64,000 nt of DNA from Roseiarcus sp963696665 (GCA_963696665.1 CAVOLE010000008.1:1024331-1088330); one strand, 5' to 3'. Positions 46,651 to 56,495 are shown, counted from the first letter of the stretch. Numbers and translations: made by a program. Notes: generated by a model from the letters alone, not told the origin.

Positions 46651-47130
46651 ATGAAAAATCACATCCACGCCGCTGTTCAGCGGTCCCGCGCGCTCGGCGA
46701 CGTCACGCCGATGACCGAGGAGGATCTTTGGACACAGGTCGCCAAGGGCGCCTCTGAAAAGCCCTACAAGGCGCTCGCGCTCGACATCGCCGGCAAAGCG
46801 CGCCGACAGCACGACCAGGCGGTGGAGACGGGCCTGTCCAACCACAATCGCATCGAGAAGGCCGCCGAGCATCGGCCGGATCTCGGGGCTGAGATGAAAG
46901 CCTCCTATCAGGCGGGGCTTCTCCGCCAGGATTTCGAGCAGCAACGCGACGCCATCATAACGCTCGTGACGGCGATCGACGAGCAATTAAAACGCGCCGC
47001 CGGCGTCATCCTCGACCAGGCCAGGGCGATGGCGACGGCGATCAAGGGCGCGCCTGTCGCCGGGCCCGAGGCTCCCGATCGGCCCGAATCGCCGACGCCA
47101 GCGCCCTTGGCGCGCGGCCCAAGCCTCTAA
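46651..47130 (+). CDS. Truncated protein starting inside the IS21 end
   Basis: 159 residues. The ATG and first codons (MKNHI) come from the IS21 terminus ATGAAAAATCACA and the rest is host sequence, so the element has replaced the original N-terminus. The body is helical and charged (VETGLSNHNRIEKAAEHRPD, then AEMKASYQAGLLRQDFEQQR). It faintly recalls the C-terminus of rhizobial plasmid relaxases (TraA), but I am not sure. The Pro/Ala tail is probably not original. Confidence 0.45.
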   Translation: MKNHIHAAVQRSRALGDVTPMTEEDLWTQVAKGASEKPYKALALDIAGKARRQHDQAVETGLSNHNRIEKAAEHRPDLGAEMKASYQAGLLRQDFEQQRDAIITLVTAIDEQLKRAAGVILDQARAMATAIKGAPVAGPEAPDRPESPTPAPLARGPSL

Positions 47131-47167
47131 GGAGCTCTTCCTCGGTGAGTTCGATTGAAGGCATGGG

Positions 47168-47487
47168 TTCAGCGCTCCCATTGCATCGCCGCGATGCGCG
47201 GATCGGCGGCGAAGGCCTCGCGGCCGAATTCGAGCCGTGCTTCTGGGAATTCTCGGAGGGCGTAAGCGCCGCTTTGGCCGACGTGGCGGCCCTCCCACGA
47301 GCGCTTCATGGGCCAAACGCTGCGCCTCGCGCTGCGCCGGCCCATCGAACAATCGGATGATCCGATCAATCAACTCGGCCGACTCGATTTCTTTCGTGTG
47401 GTAGCGCGTTATCTCCGCTTGCGCCTCGAATATCAGCGCCTGGTTCGCGCGTAATGCAGATTTGAGCCAAATGGTGGGATCGGTCAT
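47168..47487 (-). pseudogene. Small rhizobial-type hypothetical protein, frameshifted
   Basis: MTDPTIWLKSALRANQALIF followed by ESAELIDRIIRLFDGPAQRE to about 47290, then one frame over GQSGAYALREFPEARLEFG to AAMQWER and a stop at about 47168. One indel joins a protein of about 105 residues. Its ATG overlaps the stop of the GNAT gene (ATGA), so the two were one transcript. No known function. Confidence 0.5.
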
Positions 47488-47774
47488 TTCGCGACAACCT
47501 CATCCAATCGCTTTCGTAAGAAGATTCTGCTGACGGCGTTCGGGTAACAACTCAATTCGCCAAACACTTCATACCCACGCGTGCGATAGAAATCAGGAGC
47601 CTGGAAACTAAACGTGTCCAGCCAAACACCAACGCAACAATTCTGCCGTGCAATATCTTCCGCATTCTGAAGCAAACGCGATCCTATCCCCTTCCCTCTG
47701 ACGTATTGTGGAATCACAAGCTGGTAAATGATGAGCAAATTCCAGTAGATTTCTCCTCTTAGCCCGCCCTCCAC
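47484..47774 (-). CDS. GNAT acetyltransferase, N-terminally truncated
   Basis: 96 residues containing the acetyl-CoA loop VIPQYVRGKGIGSRLL, CVGVWLDTFSFQAPDFY and RGYEVFGELSCYP, the C-terminal two thirds of a GNAT domain. About 45 N-terminal residues are missing and the frame has no good start; upstream codons read GLRAHNGVEVEGG, suggesting an internal deletion. Base composition is more AT-rich than the surroundings. Probably non-functional. Confidence 0.7.
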   Translation of the reverse strand: MEGGLRGEIYWNLLIIYQLVIPQYVRGKGIGSRLLQNAEDIARQNCCVGVWLDTFSFQAPDFYRTRGYEVFGELSCYPNAVSRIFLRKRLDEVVAK

Positions 47775-47922
47775 TTCAACACCGTTGTGGGCGCGGAGGC
47801 CGAGATTAAGCGTCGCAGTGGTTCCGACGACCCCGAGTTTTCCCTGTTGTAGGCCATCATGAGCCTATTCATGGCTTGCTCAAACGGGTCGGAAGGCGTT
47901 TGCAGCTGAAAAATTTCCATCC
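47758..47922 (-). CDS. Small hypothetical protein abutting GNAT
   Basis: 54 residues (MEIFQLQTPSDPFEQAMNRL ... TVLKWRAG) with GGAGGATTCGGG before the ATG at 47922. It overlaps the GNAT frame by a few codons and ends where GNAT similarity begins. It may be a real small gene or the displaced start of a rearranged one. Confidence 0.35.
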
Positions 47923-47989
47923 CGAATCCTCCGGCTTCTAACGCTGTTCGCGCCATCCCGGCGCATGGTGACGCCCGGGGCAAAGCCCT

Positions 47990-48655
47990 CGAACGAACCA
48001 CCAAGGATTTTTCTCGATGAACGCCAAAGATGTCATGAAGAACTGTCCAAGAAACACACAAGCCCGCCCATCGCGGCCTTCGAGGCCGCGCTCGAACTCC
48101 GCTCCGAAGTCGCGCCACTTATGCTCGCGGAACTCAAGCGCTTGCTGGCCACATTCAACGCCAGCCTCGACGTTCCAACCGAGAAAAATCCGCGGCCACA
48201 ATCAAACAGGCGGTCGAGAAGCCTTCGCCTCTGTTCTATGGCTTCTTCCTCGCCGCCCAATGGATCCAGAAGGAAGCCTTCCGGCCGTTCGTCGAACTCA
48301 TCAGCTGGCCCGATGCCATGCTTCCGAACCTGCTTTCCGAGGAGGTTGTCAGCGAGGACGTTGTATCCAGAATCCTCGCCCAGTTCTACGACGGCGATCC
48401 TGCGTCTCTGTTCAAGCCTCTTATGGACCGGACCGCCAGCAACTCGGTTCGCTTCTGGCAATGGCGAACCTTGATCCAAGTCGCCATGTCGAGCGCGCCC
48501 ATGCCGCCCGGTTCATATTCGACCGCACCATGGACGACTTCAACAAAGAATGGGCCTACGCCCGCGTTCATCCCGAATGTCCGTTTGAAGGCGATCCGAT
48601 CGAGTTCTATCGGGGTCTGGAGGCCGAACTCGAATGGGCCGTCGAAGGCCGCTGA
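47990..48655 (+). pseudogene. DUF1186-like protein, frameshifted
   Basis: Readable in pieces: PIAAFEAALELRSEVAPLML and ELKRLLATFNASLD in one frame, then SPLFYGFFLAAQWIQKEAFR and ISWPDAMLPNLLSEEVVSED and ILAQFYDGDPASLFKPLMDR in another, then ARFIFDRTMDDFNKEWAYAR to EWAVEGR in the third. This order matches DUF1186 repeat-like proteins. At least two shifts plus some missing sequence. It ends at the left terminus of the first IS3 element. Confidence 0.55.
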
Positions 48656-48706
48656 TTGAACCGCTCCGGGTTTGCCCGAGGCTCCGAACCTTGAGAAGGT
48701 GGAGCG

Positions 48707-49032
48707 ATGGCAAGCAAGAGGACGAACCGGTTTTCTCCCGAAGTGCGCACACGCGCCGTTCGGCTGGTTTTCGAGCATGAGCAGGATCCTCGCGATGGGC
48801 GACGGTGACTTCGATTGCCGCGAAGATCGGCTGCACGGCGCAGTCGCTCGATGGGTGGATCAAGAAGGCGGAGATCGACAGCGGCGTGCGTGGCGGCGTC
48901 CCGACAGAAATTGCCGAACGTTTGAAGGCGCTGGAGCGCGAGAACCGGGAGCTTCGCCAGGCGAATGAGATTCTGCGCAAGGCGTCGGCTTATTTCGCCC
49001 AGGCGGAGCTCGACCGCCGATTCAAGCCATGA
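48707..49032 (+). pseudogene. IS3 element A orfA, one-base frameshift
   Basis: Helix-turn-helix protein of about 108 residues: MASKRTNRFSPEVRTRAVRL, then a break near 48785, then VTSIAAKIGCTAQSLDGWIK and a leucine-zipper-like ALERENRELRQANEILRKAS. One missing T (GGATCC for GGATTCC) explains the break. The stop overlaps the orfB start (ATGA), the usual IS3 arrangement. Confidence 0.75.
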
Positions 49033-49637
49033 TCGCCTTCATCGACGATCATCGTCAGGCCTACGGGGTCGAGCCGATCTGCAGGGTTCTGCCGATCGCC
49101 CCGTCGACTTATCGCGCCCATGTCGCCAGACGCGCTGATCCTTCCCGTCTGCCCGATAGGCTCCGCCGCGACGCCGATCTGAAGGTCGAGATCCAGCGCG
49201 TGTTCGAGGAGAACTTCCGCGTCTACGGCGTGCGCAAGGTCTGGCGGCAGTTGCGGCGGGAAGGGTTCAGCGCGGCCCGATGCACAGTGGCCCGGCTGAT
49301 GCGGAGTCTGGGCCTCCGGGGGGCGATCCGGGGCAAGCCATTGCGCACAACGATCAGCGACAAGGCGATCCCCTGTCCGCTGGACCATGTGAACCGACAG
49401 TTCCACGCTTCCGCGCCTGACCGTCTGTGGCTGGCCGATTTTACCTATGTCGCGACCTGGACTGGCTTCGTCTATGTCGCCTTCGTCATCGACGCCTACG
49501 CGCGGCGGATCGTCGGCTGGCGGGCCAGCAGAACGGCTCATGCCGACTTTGTCCTGGACGCTCTCGAACAGGCGCTCCATGACCGAAGGCCTACTCGCCG
49601 TGGCGGCCTCGTCCATCATAGCGATCGCGGCGCCCAA

Positions 49638-51097
49638 GGCGGATTCAAACGATCGTCGCAACACGTGAATGTAGGAGGTTGCGATGACCCCTCGAAAGCG
49701 CCGATCCCACCGGTCTGGACGGGCGCCGTTGCCATCACCAGGACGGCCGCCAGCAGCGAAGCGATCTGAACTCCAGCGATTTTGGCTGGGGATTACGCAG
49801 GGGATGACCAGCGAGGATGCTGCGCTGGCTGCTGGCATGTCGCAGCCTGTCGGAACCAGATTGTTTCGAGAGGCCGGCGGCATGCCACCAGCGATGTTTC
49901 CGATCTTCGGCCAAGCCGCCGTCCGAACGGTATCTCAGCTTTGCGGAGCGTGAAGAGATTGCGCTTCTTCGTGTGCGGGGCCTTTCGGGGCGAGAGATTG
50001 GACGGCGTATTGGTCGCTCGGCCTCCACCATCTCCCGTGAGCTGAGACGGAATGCGGCGACGCGCAGCGGCGGTCTGGAATATCGTGCATCGACAGCCCA
50101 ATGGCACGCCGAACGATCGCGCCGGCGCCCGAAAGCCGCCAAGCTTGCGCTGAACTCGGCCTTACGCGTCTATGTCGCGGAGAGGCTGGCTGGAACGGTC
50201 GCGGCTCCTGATGGCGCTGTCGTTGCTGGCCCTTCGGTGCCTTGGAGGGGACGCCGTCACGGCCAACGAAAGGCTCGTCGATGGAGCAAGGCCTGGAGTC
50301 CTGAGCAGATCTCCCGGCGTTTGGCGGTAGACTTCCCGAATGACGAGGACATGCGGATCAGCCACGAAGCCATTTACCAAGCACTCTTCATCCAGGGCCG
50401 AGGCGCACTGCGGCGAGAACTGACGGCATGCCTGCGCACCGGACGGGCGCTGCGAACGCCGCGGGCCCGCGTGAGCCAGCGCGGCAAAGGCTTCGTGTCG
50501 TCCGAGATCATGATTAGCCAGCGCCCGGCCGAGGCCGATGACCGAGCGATTCCGGGGCACTGGGAGGGCGATCTCATCCTGGGGCTAGGCAGCTCGGCGA
50601 TCGGCACGCTCGTCGAGCGCACGACGCGCTTCACGATGCTTTTGCATCTGCCGCGACTGGACGGTCATGGCAATGTTCCGCGAGCCAAGAATGGACCAGC
50701 TCTCGCGGGACATGGCGCCGAGGCTGTTCGCGATGCGATCGCGCGCGCCATCGTAACCCTGCCTCAGGAACTTCGGCGTTCGCTGACCTGGGATCAAGGC
50801 GCCGAGATGGCCCAACACGCGGCGCTCAAAATCGACACAGGCATCCAAGTCTACTTCTGCGATCCTCAGAGCCCCTGGCAGCGCGGCGCCAACGAGAACA
50901 CCAATGGATTGCTGCGACAATACTTCCCGAAGGGCACCGACCTGAGCGTGCACAGCGCTGAGACTCTCGCCGCTATCGCCGCAATCCTCAACGCGCGACC
51001 ACGAAAAACCCTCGGCTGGGCGACACCCGCCGAAGCCCTTGACCGATGGCTCACATAGAACCGAATGTTCCCGTTGCGACGATCGTTTAAATCCGCC
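49638..51097 (+). mobile_element. IS30-family element, copy 1
   Basis: 1,460 bases. Left end GGCGGATTCAAACGATCGTC and right end reverse complement GGCGGATTTAAACGATCGTC differ at one base over 25. Flanked by a CAA target duplication (49635-49637 and 51098-51100). A second copy lies at 59190-60651; by eye the two read the same apart from two one-base insertions in copy 2 and one base at the right end. Confidence 0.92.
49684..51058 (+). pseudogene. IS30 transposase, copy 1, N-terminal frame break
   Basis: The main frame (from about 49900 to 51058) has the helix-turn-helix RYLSFAEREEIALLRVRGLS and GRRIGRSASTISRELRRNAA, then the DDE core HWEGDLILGLGSSAIGTLVE (Asp), LTWDQGAEMAQHA (Asp) and WQRGANENTNGLLRQYFP (Glu). 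The N-terminal 75 residues (MTPRKRRSHRSGRAPLPSPG to GGMPPAMFP) lie in another frame starting at the ATG 49684. Both copies share this break, so it is a property of the element. Either translation starts internally (for example 49817) or ribosomes shift frame near 49900. Confidence 0.8.
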
Positions 51098-51526
51098 CAA
51101 TATGTTGGGATCAAGTACACCGAGCGTCTCGCCGAAGCCGGGATCGAGCCCTCCGTCGGCAGCGTCGGCGACTCTTATGACAACGCCCTCGCCGAGACGA
51201 TCAACGGCCTCTACAAGGCTGAGGTCATCCATCGACGCGGACCGTGGCGTAACTTCGAGGCCGTCGAGTTCGCGACCCTCGAATGGGTGGACTGGTTTAA
51301 CAATCGCCGGCTTCTGGAGCCCATCGGCTTCATCCCGCCGGCCGAGGCCGAGGAACGCTACTTCGCCATGCTGACCAACTCGGCAATGGCCGCGTAACTC
51401 AAACAAAATGGCCTCCGGCAAACCCGGAGCGGTTCAAGCGCCCAATTTATTAGTGTGCAACGCAAACTGCGTCGTGCATAGCTTTCGCCTTTATAAACCA
51501 CACGCCCGCCGATGCGTTCGCGTTCA

Positions 51527-52247
51527 CTAAAACCGAGTTGTCAAATCGGTCAGCCACTGCGGAGCGGCGGTCACTAAGTCGGCTTCGATCACCCGATCAA
51601 ACCCAAGCAGGATCGAGCCGGACAACATCACGAGCAGAACCCCGAGCGCAGCCTTCAACATGAAACCGGTCTGCCCCAAGGCGGAGCGCCAATGCAGGAC
51701 CTGTTGACGGGATAAGAGACCTAAAAGAAGCAACGGCACAGCGCTGCCAACGCCGAACATCGCCATAGTGCCAGCGACCTGCCCCAAGTCCTTACCCTGC
51801 GCGGCCAGGACGGAGGCGGCCCCAAGCGTCGGGCCGACGCAAGGACTTCCAGACCATGCCGAGAAGGAGCCCAACTCCGAACTGGCCCCAAAGCCCGACC
51901 GCCGAAAATCCACCGAATTGCTGTTCGGCCCAATTGCCGGCGGGGCCGGCTGCAACCGCAAGCTTGGTCGATAAACCAGGAACGACCATCAGCACGCCGA
52001 CTGCGAGCAACATCAGGGCCCCGACGGCGCGAAAGAAGCCACCGTCGAGTCCAATTGCGAAGCCGAAGAGGGCGACAAACAATACAATTGTAACGAAAGA
52101 CAGAGCCAGTCCCGCCGCAAGCGCGACCGGCCCCAGCCGATGCTGGGACAGCGCCGTGCCAAGAACGATTGGCACAAGCGGCAGAACGCAGGGCGACAGG
52201 ATCGACAAGAGCCCTGCGAGAAAAGCTAATGACAGGTTGAGGAACAT
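51527..52247 (-). pseudogene. ccdA: Cytochrome c biogenesis protein CcdA (DsbD-like), one-base frameshift
   Basis: Six-segment membrane thiol transporter. Starts MFLNLSLAFLAGLLSILSPC, with the first Cys in SPCVLPLVP. The frame breaks at 51847-51848; removing one base restores the second redox motif (VWSPCVGPTLGAASVL) and the remainder to 51527. The span is 240 codons plus one base. It moves reducing power from cytoplasmic thioredoxin to periplasmic partners, here probably the exported thioredoxin encoded directly upstream. Likely functional if the extra base is an error. Confidence 0.85.
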
Positions 52248-52256
52248 CGCGCCTGT

Positions 52257-52646
52257 CTAGATGGCCTTCTCCAGGAGCGCCCCGATCGAATCCTGGTTGG
52301 TGTCGCCGACCGAGCGGGCGGTCTCGCGATTCCCCTTGAAAGTGATGAGCGTGCTTTGCATCGTGGCTTTAAAGCTGCGCACCACATCCTTCTGTGAATC
52401 GAAATCGACGTCGAAGACTTTGAGATCCTTGAACTTCGGATCAGACTCGAACTTGCTCAGGATAGGCTTTTGAGCCTTGCATGTCGGACACCAGGAAGCC
52501 GTGATCTCAACGAGGATCGGATCACCGGCCTTCTGGGCCGCGGCGAAGGCTTCAGGCGTATAGCGCACAATCTCGGCCGCACTCGCGATAAACGGCAGAA
52601 TTGCAAGGGGAAACGAAAGGACGAGAGCAAGCGCACGATGTTTCAT
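52257..52646 (-). CDS. Thioredoxin-fold protein, exported
   Basis: 129 residues from the ATG at 52646 (GGAGACC upstream). Signal peptide FPLAILPFIASAA, then a thioredoxin fold with the redox pair in ASWCPTCKAQ and LITFKGNRETARSVG. Periplasmic or membrane-facing thiol-disulphide enzyme. Directly followed by the CcdA gene, its probable electron donor. Confidence 0.88.
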   Translation of the reverse strand: MKHRALALVLSFPLAILPFIASAAEIVRYTPEAFAAAQKAGDPILVEITASWCPTCKAQKPILSKFESDPKFKDLKVFDVDFDSQKDVVRSFKATMQSTLITFKGNRETARSVGDTNQDSIGALLEKAI

Positions 52647-52826
52647 TTGACAAGGTCTCCACGTCGGCCGGTCGAGGATGGCCGCTACCTCCAATTCGCG
52701 GCGCTGACCGCCAGCGTTACCGGCCACACAATTTTTTGATTTCGGACAAGCTTCCGACTCAGCGTCCGGATCGTGGGCGGCGGCTCGCACGAAGCCGCTC
52801 CCGCAGGTTGTTGAAATTAGGCACAA

Positions 52827-53132
52827 TCATCCCTGGAACAAATGACTTGAATGGGTGATGGCCCCGCCCGCGCGCATCGCCGCGGCGACGATCGCTGCCT
52901 CGGCAAGTTGCGTATCAGTCGCGCCAGCGTCGCGGGCGTCCTTGGTGTGAATGGCGATGCAGTACGGGCACTGCGTGGTGAGCGCCACAGCCACGGCGAT
53001 CAATTGCTTCTGCTGCCGGCTGAGCGCTCCATCAGCGAAGGCGGCGTCATTGAACGCCCAGAAGGCCTTCATTGCGGCGGGGCTTTTCTCGTCAAGCGCC
53101 TTCAGCTTGCTCAGATTGTTCACATCGAACAC
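52827..53132 (-). CDS. Carboxymuconolactone decarboxylase/AhpD-like protein
   Basis: 101 residues from a GTG at 53132 with GAGGAGG upstream. AhpD-fold signature with two Cys and His: TTQCPYCIAIHTKDARDAGA. Such small proteins are alkylhydroperoxidase-like disulphide reductases. The context (thioredoxin, GSTs, peroxiredoxin-like) supports a role in peroxide or electrophile detoxification rather than aromatic degradation. Confidence 0.88.
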   Translation of the reverse strand: MFDVNNLSKLKALDEKSPAAMKAFWAFNDAAFADGALSRQQKQLIAVAVALTTQCPYCIAIHTKDARDAGATDTQLAEAAIVAAAMRAGGAITHSSHLFQG

Positions 53133-53363
53133 GGCGACCTCCTCGATGGGTGAACTTTGATCATTCCAACCATAGCTTCGGTTCGCCGCTGGGGATGGTT
53201 ACAGGCGCCGGGAAAACTCTTTCAGTAGAGATCGCGGAGAAGCGCCGCAGTCGAATCCGTGTGCCGCGGCGGCTGACTCCTCTCTGGGGGTGCGCCGAGA
53301 AGCTGGCGGGCCGCGGAATCCTTCAACATGAGTTGGAGGTTTGTGCGTCAGCCTCCCGGTCCT

Positions 53364-54146
53364 TCACACGACCGAGCAGAACGATCCGATTTTGTCATCG
53401 ACGAGAACCGTCACTTGGTCGCCTCTGCGAACGGGGTACAAACCAAGAGGCATTCCAGCGAGCACGATGTCTCCCGGCGCCAGATCGGCGCCCGTGTGCG
53501 CGAGCTGTCGCCGAAGCCATTGCAGCGAAGCCTTGGCGCCGCCGGACATTGGCCACAGCTCGCCCGATGCGACGGCGCGGCCATTGATGCGCACGGATAA
53601 AATGCCAGCTCTCTCGACATCAGCCTTGGGCAAGAACCAATCGTCGGCCGGCGGCATGAAGCCAGCGTTGAGGCCGTTGTTGGCGACCAGCTCCGGCAGC
53701 GTCTTCGTGGGTCCTCTAAAAATGTAGTGATGAAGTTCGATGACCGGAAACGCAGCCTCGATCGTGTGATCAGGTCCGATCTGGACGGCCATCTCGCCCT
53801 CGATCGCCAAATGCACAAAATCGTCGAGATTTAAAGGCTCACCGTGTCGCCGCACTTCGCTTTCAAATAGGCGTCCTCGGATCGGCCCCTGCATCCCGAA
53901 CTGTTGCGTCGTGCCCGGTCTCGTGCAGCCGACCTTGTAATCGACAAGGCGATCGCCCGACGCCACTCTGAGTTTCGCTACTGCATCCTGGAGCTCGTAG
54001 GCGGCGGCGAGCGTAAGCTCGAAATGTGGATCGGCGAAACAGGTTCCGGGTTGTCGCGCCCGATAGTCGCGCCATTGGCGGGGCGCCAATTGCTCGGTTG
54101 CGTTCACGGGAGGCGGCCTCTTTGGTGTCTCCGAATGGAGTCTCAC
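53364..54146 (-). CDS. 2-keto-4-pentenoate hydratase/FAH-family enzyme
   Basis: 260 residues. MhpD-like signature: YKVGCTRPGTTQQFGMQGPI, LAIEGEMAVQIG (Glu ligands of the metal), NNGLNAGF and DIVLAGMPLGLYPV. These enzymes hydrate 2-oxo-enoates or cleave acylpyruvates with a divalent metal. Beside two GST genes and an SDR it may belong to a small aromatic or unsaturated-acid degradation unit. Starts a few bases after the GST stop on the same strand. Confidence 0.85.
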   Translation of the reverse strand: MRLHSETPKRPPPVNATEQLAPRQWRDYRARQPGTCFADPHFELTLAAAYELQDAVAKLRVASGDRLVDYKVGCTRPGTTQQFGMQGPIRGRLFESEVRRHGEPLNLDDFVHLAIEGEMAVQIGPDHTIEAAFPVIELHHYIFRGPTKTLPELVANNGLNAGFMPPADDWFLPKADVERAGILSVRINGRAVASGELWPMSGGAKASLQWLRRQLAHTGADLAPGDIVLAGMPLGLYPVRRGDQVTVLVDDKIGSFCSVV

Positions 54147-54150
54147 CTGG

Positions 54151-54855
54151 TCACCTCGTGGCGACGCTCGCCGCGGTCTGACCGAAGAGCAGCTTCTTGC
54201 CTTCTTCCGTTACCGCAGGCTGCGCTGAAAATGGTTCTGCCCGGGCGTAAGCCCGCTGAGTCGCCGGACGCGCCGCGATGGCGTCGAACCAGCGACGAAC
54301 ATTGACGAAGTCGTCTAGGTTCTGCTGCTGCCGCTTCCAGGGAACGATCCACGGATAGGCGGCCATGTCGGCGATCGAATAGGCGTCGCCCGCCAGGAAC
54401 GGGCGGTCGGCGAGACGGCGGTCGAGAACGCCATAGAGCCGGTTGGTCTCGTTGACGTATCTTTTGATCGCATAAGGGATTTTCTCCGGCGCGTAGACGC
54501 CGAAATGGTGGTTCTGACCGGCCATGGGCCCGAGGCCGCCCATCTGCCAGAACAGCCATTCCGTCGCGGTCTTCCGGCCCCGCAGATCGGTAGGAAGAAA
54601 CAAGCCGGCCTTTTCGGCGAGATAAAGAAGGATCGCGCCGGACTCAAAGACCGTCACCGGCTCGCCGTGATCGGCCGGGTCGTGGTCGATGATGGCGGGC
54701 ATGCGATTGTTGGGAGAGAAAGCCAGGAACTTCGGATCGAACTGATCGCCGGCGCTGATGTTGACGGGCTTGATCGTGTAATCGAGACCCGCCTCCTCGA
54801 GAAAGAGGGTGATCTTGTGGCCGTTCGGGGTTGGCCAGTAATAGAGGTCGATCAT
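54151..54855 (-). CDS. Glutathione S-transferase (YfcG/Nu-class-like)
   Basis: 234 residues. N-terminal thioredoxin-like domain MIDLYYWPTPNGHKITLFLE, with NNRMPAIID (cis-Pro) and FESGAILLYLAEK (glutathione-binding Glu-Ser). C-terminal helical domain with WLFWQMGGLGPMAGQ and YSIADMAAYPW. Likely acts on glutathione-linked disulphides or peroxides in the cytoplasm. Similar in layout to the broken GST at 55709. Confidence 0.9.
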   Translation of the reverse strand: MIDLYYWPTPNGHKITLFLEEAGLDYTIKPVNISAGDQFDPKFLAFSPNNRMPAIIDHDPADHGEPVTVFESGAILLYLAEKAGLFLPTDLRGRKTATEWLFWQMGGLGPMAGQNHHFGVYAPEKIPYAIKRYVNETNRLYGVLDRRLADRPFLAGDAYSIADMAAYPWIVPWKRQQQNLDDFVNVRRWFDAIAARPATQRAYARAEPFSAQPAVTEEGKKLLFGQTAASVATR

Positions 54856-54889
54856 CGCGCGATTCCGGAATCTGAATGGTGGGCTCAGC

Positions 54890-55697
54890 TCAAAGGGCCG
54901 AGTGATCCTTCACGGCCTCTTCGAGGGCCGGCTTCATGGAGAGCATCCGCTCATCGATCGCCGCGGGATTGTCGCGGTTGAGCGCGATCATCTGCGCGCG
55001 GGTCTCGCCGCCCCGGACGACCTCGAACGCATCGGCCTCGATGCCTTCGATCGTGGCGTCCGCAACGGCGGAGGCCGGCTCGCGCCCGAAGCCGAGTTCG
55101 GGTCCCGCCCGGTTCGTCTTCATCATCGGCGTGTCGGTCCCGCCGGGATAGACGGTGAGCGACATGGACGCCTTCGCCCTTGAGTTCGCGGCGCAGGGCT
55201 TCGCCGAACCGGGCAAGGCCCGCCTTGGCGGCGGCGTAGACAGCGTAGAACGGGGCGCCGATGAGCGCGATGCCCGACGTGACGTTGACGACCATCGCGC
55301 CGCCGCTCTCGCGAAGAGCCGGCAGCGCAGCGCGCGTGAGCAGGATGGGCGCGAGAAGATCGACGTTCAGCATCGTCTCGATCTCGCTCTGCGAGGTCGT
55401 CTCGAGCCGCCCGGCGCGAACGCCGCCAGCATTGTTGATGAGGATGTCGAGGCCCCCGAGCGCTTCGAGCCCTTGGGCCAAAGTGCGCGCCCGGCCTTCC
55501 TCCGTTCCGACATCGGCGACGATCCCCGTGACCGAACCGCCGCCCTTCCGCAACGTCTCGACCGCGGCGGAGAGCGTGGCCTGGCGGCGGCCTGTGATCG
55601 CGACCCTGGCGCCTTTGGCGAGGAGCGCATGGGCGATCGCCAAGCCGATGCCGCTCGAACCGCCGGTGATGAGGACGCGTTTTCCCGCAAGTTTCAT
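54890..55697 (-). pseudogene. Short-chain dehydrogenase/reductase, one-base frameshift
   Basis: Classical SDR: MKLAGKRVLITGGSSGIGLA (cofactor Gly motif), ILINNAGGV, and the catalytic YAAAK in FYAVYAAAKAGLARFGEALR. The frame breaks near 55160; LTVYPGGTDTPMMKTNRAGP and the C-terminus to DHSAL lie in the next frame. One extra base explains it. The protein would be about 269 residues. Function: NAD(P)-dependent oxidation of an alcohol, substrate unknown. Confidence 0.83.
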
Positions 55698-55708
55698 GGC
55701 GAGGCCTC

Positions 55709-56414
55709 TTACGCGGCTGGCGGATAGTTCGACGGAAAGAGCGCGCGCTTCGTCTCTTCGTCGCTGACCGTCTTGAAGGCGTGAACCTTGCCGACGGCGC
55801 GCGCCCGCGCGACAGCGGGCCGCGCGTTGACGGCCTCGAAGAGGCGCTTGAGATCAGGATAGGGGCTCAACGGATCCTCGGCGCCCTTGCGGACCCGCGA
55901 CGCGCGATCGAGCCATCCCCAGGCCGAGATATCGGCGATGGTGTAGGTGTCGCCGACGATGAAATTGCGTCCCTTCAGGTGATCGTTCAGCACCTCATAG
56001 TGCCGCTCGGCTTCCCGCCGATAGCGGTTCCCGGCGTAGTCGAGGCCCTCGGGTGCGGCGAACTGGAAATGCACCGACTGGCCCGAGAAGGGTCCGAGGC
56101 CCGAGGCGATGAACAGGAGCCAGGACAGGAGTTCTGGCCGGTCCTCGGGCTTTCCGAGAAACTTGCCGGTTTTCTCGGCGAGATAGAGCAGAATGGCGGT
56201 GGAAATCGAAGACGCGCGTCTCCTTGCCGCCGGGCCCGTCCGTGTCGACGATCGCCGGCACTTTGCCGTTCGGGTTGATCGCGCGGAACTCCGGCGTGTG
56301 CTGCTCGCCCTTGCTCGTGTCGACCGGGATCGTCTCGTAGGGGAGGCCCGCTTCTTCGAGGAAGAGCGCCACCTTCGCGGGGTTCGGCGTCGGGTGGAAA
56401 TAGAAACGGATCAT
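55709..56414 (-). pseudogene. Glutathione S-transferase, one-base frameshift
   Basis: MIRFYFHPTPNPAKVALFLE, INPNGKVPAIVDTD and TRVFD, then a break at 56203-56205; with one A removed (AAA to AA on the + strand) it continues STAILLYLAEKTGKF and reaches VHFQFAAPEGLDYAGNRYR and TIADISAWGWLDRAS in the next frame. Total 235 codons plus one base. Paralogue of the intact GST at 54151. Confidence 0.83.
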
Positions 56415-56495
56415 GAGGATTTCCTTCGGACAGGGTTGCAGCCAGAGTGCATAACCTCGTTTTGCGGTTGATGAGCGCTTCCGTGCCCGGCAGGG

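Larger units (their letters stand above)
44169..46663. mobile_element. IS21-family insertion sequence, complete
   Basis: About 2.5 kb with istA and istB on the minus strand. The left end TGTCAATGATCGCGGAAACG and the right end (reverse complement TGTGATTTTTCATGGAATAG) are imperfect inverted repeats starting TGT; both continue into GGGACC. Internal repeats CGGAAACGGGACCCC and CGGAAAAGGGACCCC at the left are typical IS21 multiple terminal repeats. No clear target duplication, so flanking DNA was rearranged. The right-end sequence recurs at 60978-61004. Confidence 0.88.
49029..51397 (+). pseudogene. IS3 element A orfB transposase, split by IS30
   Basis: Codons 1-203 lie at 49029-49637 and the last 99 at 51101-51397; joined they give an intact 301-residue DDE transposase. 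First Asp in LWLADFTYVATW, second in HHSDRGAQ, Glu in YDNALAETINGLYK. The IS30 sits directly after the HHSDRGAQ codon CAA, whose three bases are duplicated at 51098-51100. Confidence 0.88.
48657..51436 (+). mobile_element. IS3-family element A, interrupted by an IS30 element
   Basis: Ends TGAACCGCTCCGGGTTTGCC (left, 48657) and reverse complement GGCAAACCCGGAGCGGTTCA (right, to 51436) match over 20 bases. Inside are orfA and orfB of an IS3-family transposase and, within orfB, a complete IS30-family element (49638-51097). Without it the IS3 would be about 1.3 kb, a normal size. No clear target duplication around the outer element. Confidence 0.88.
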
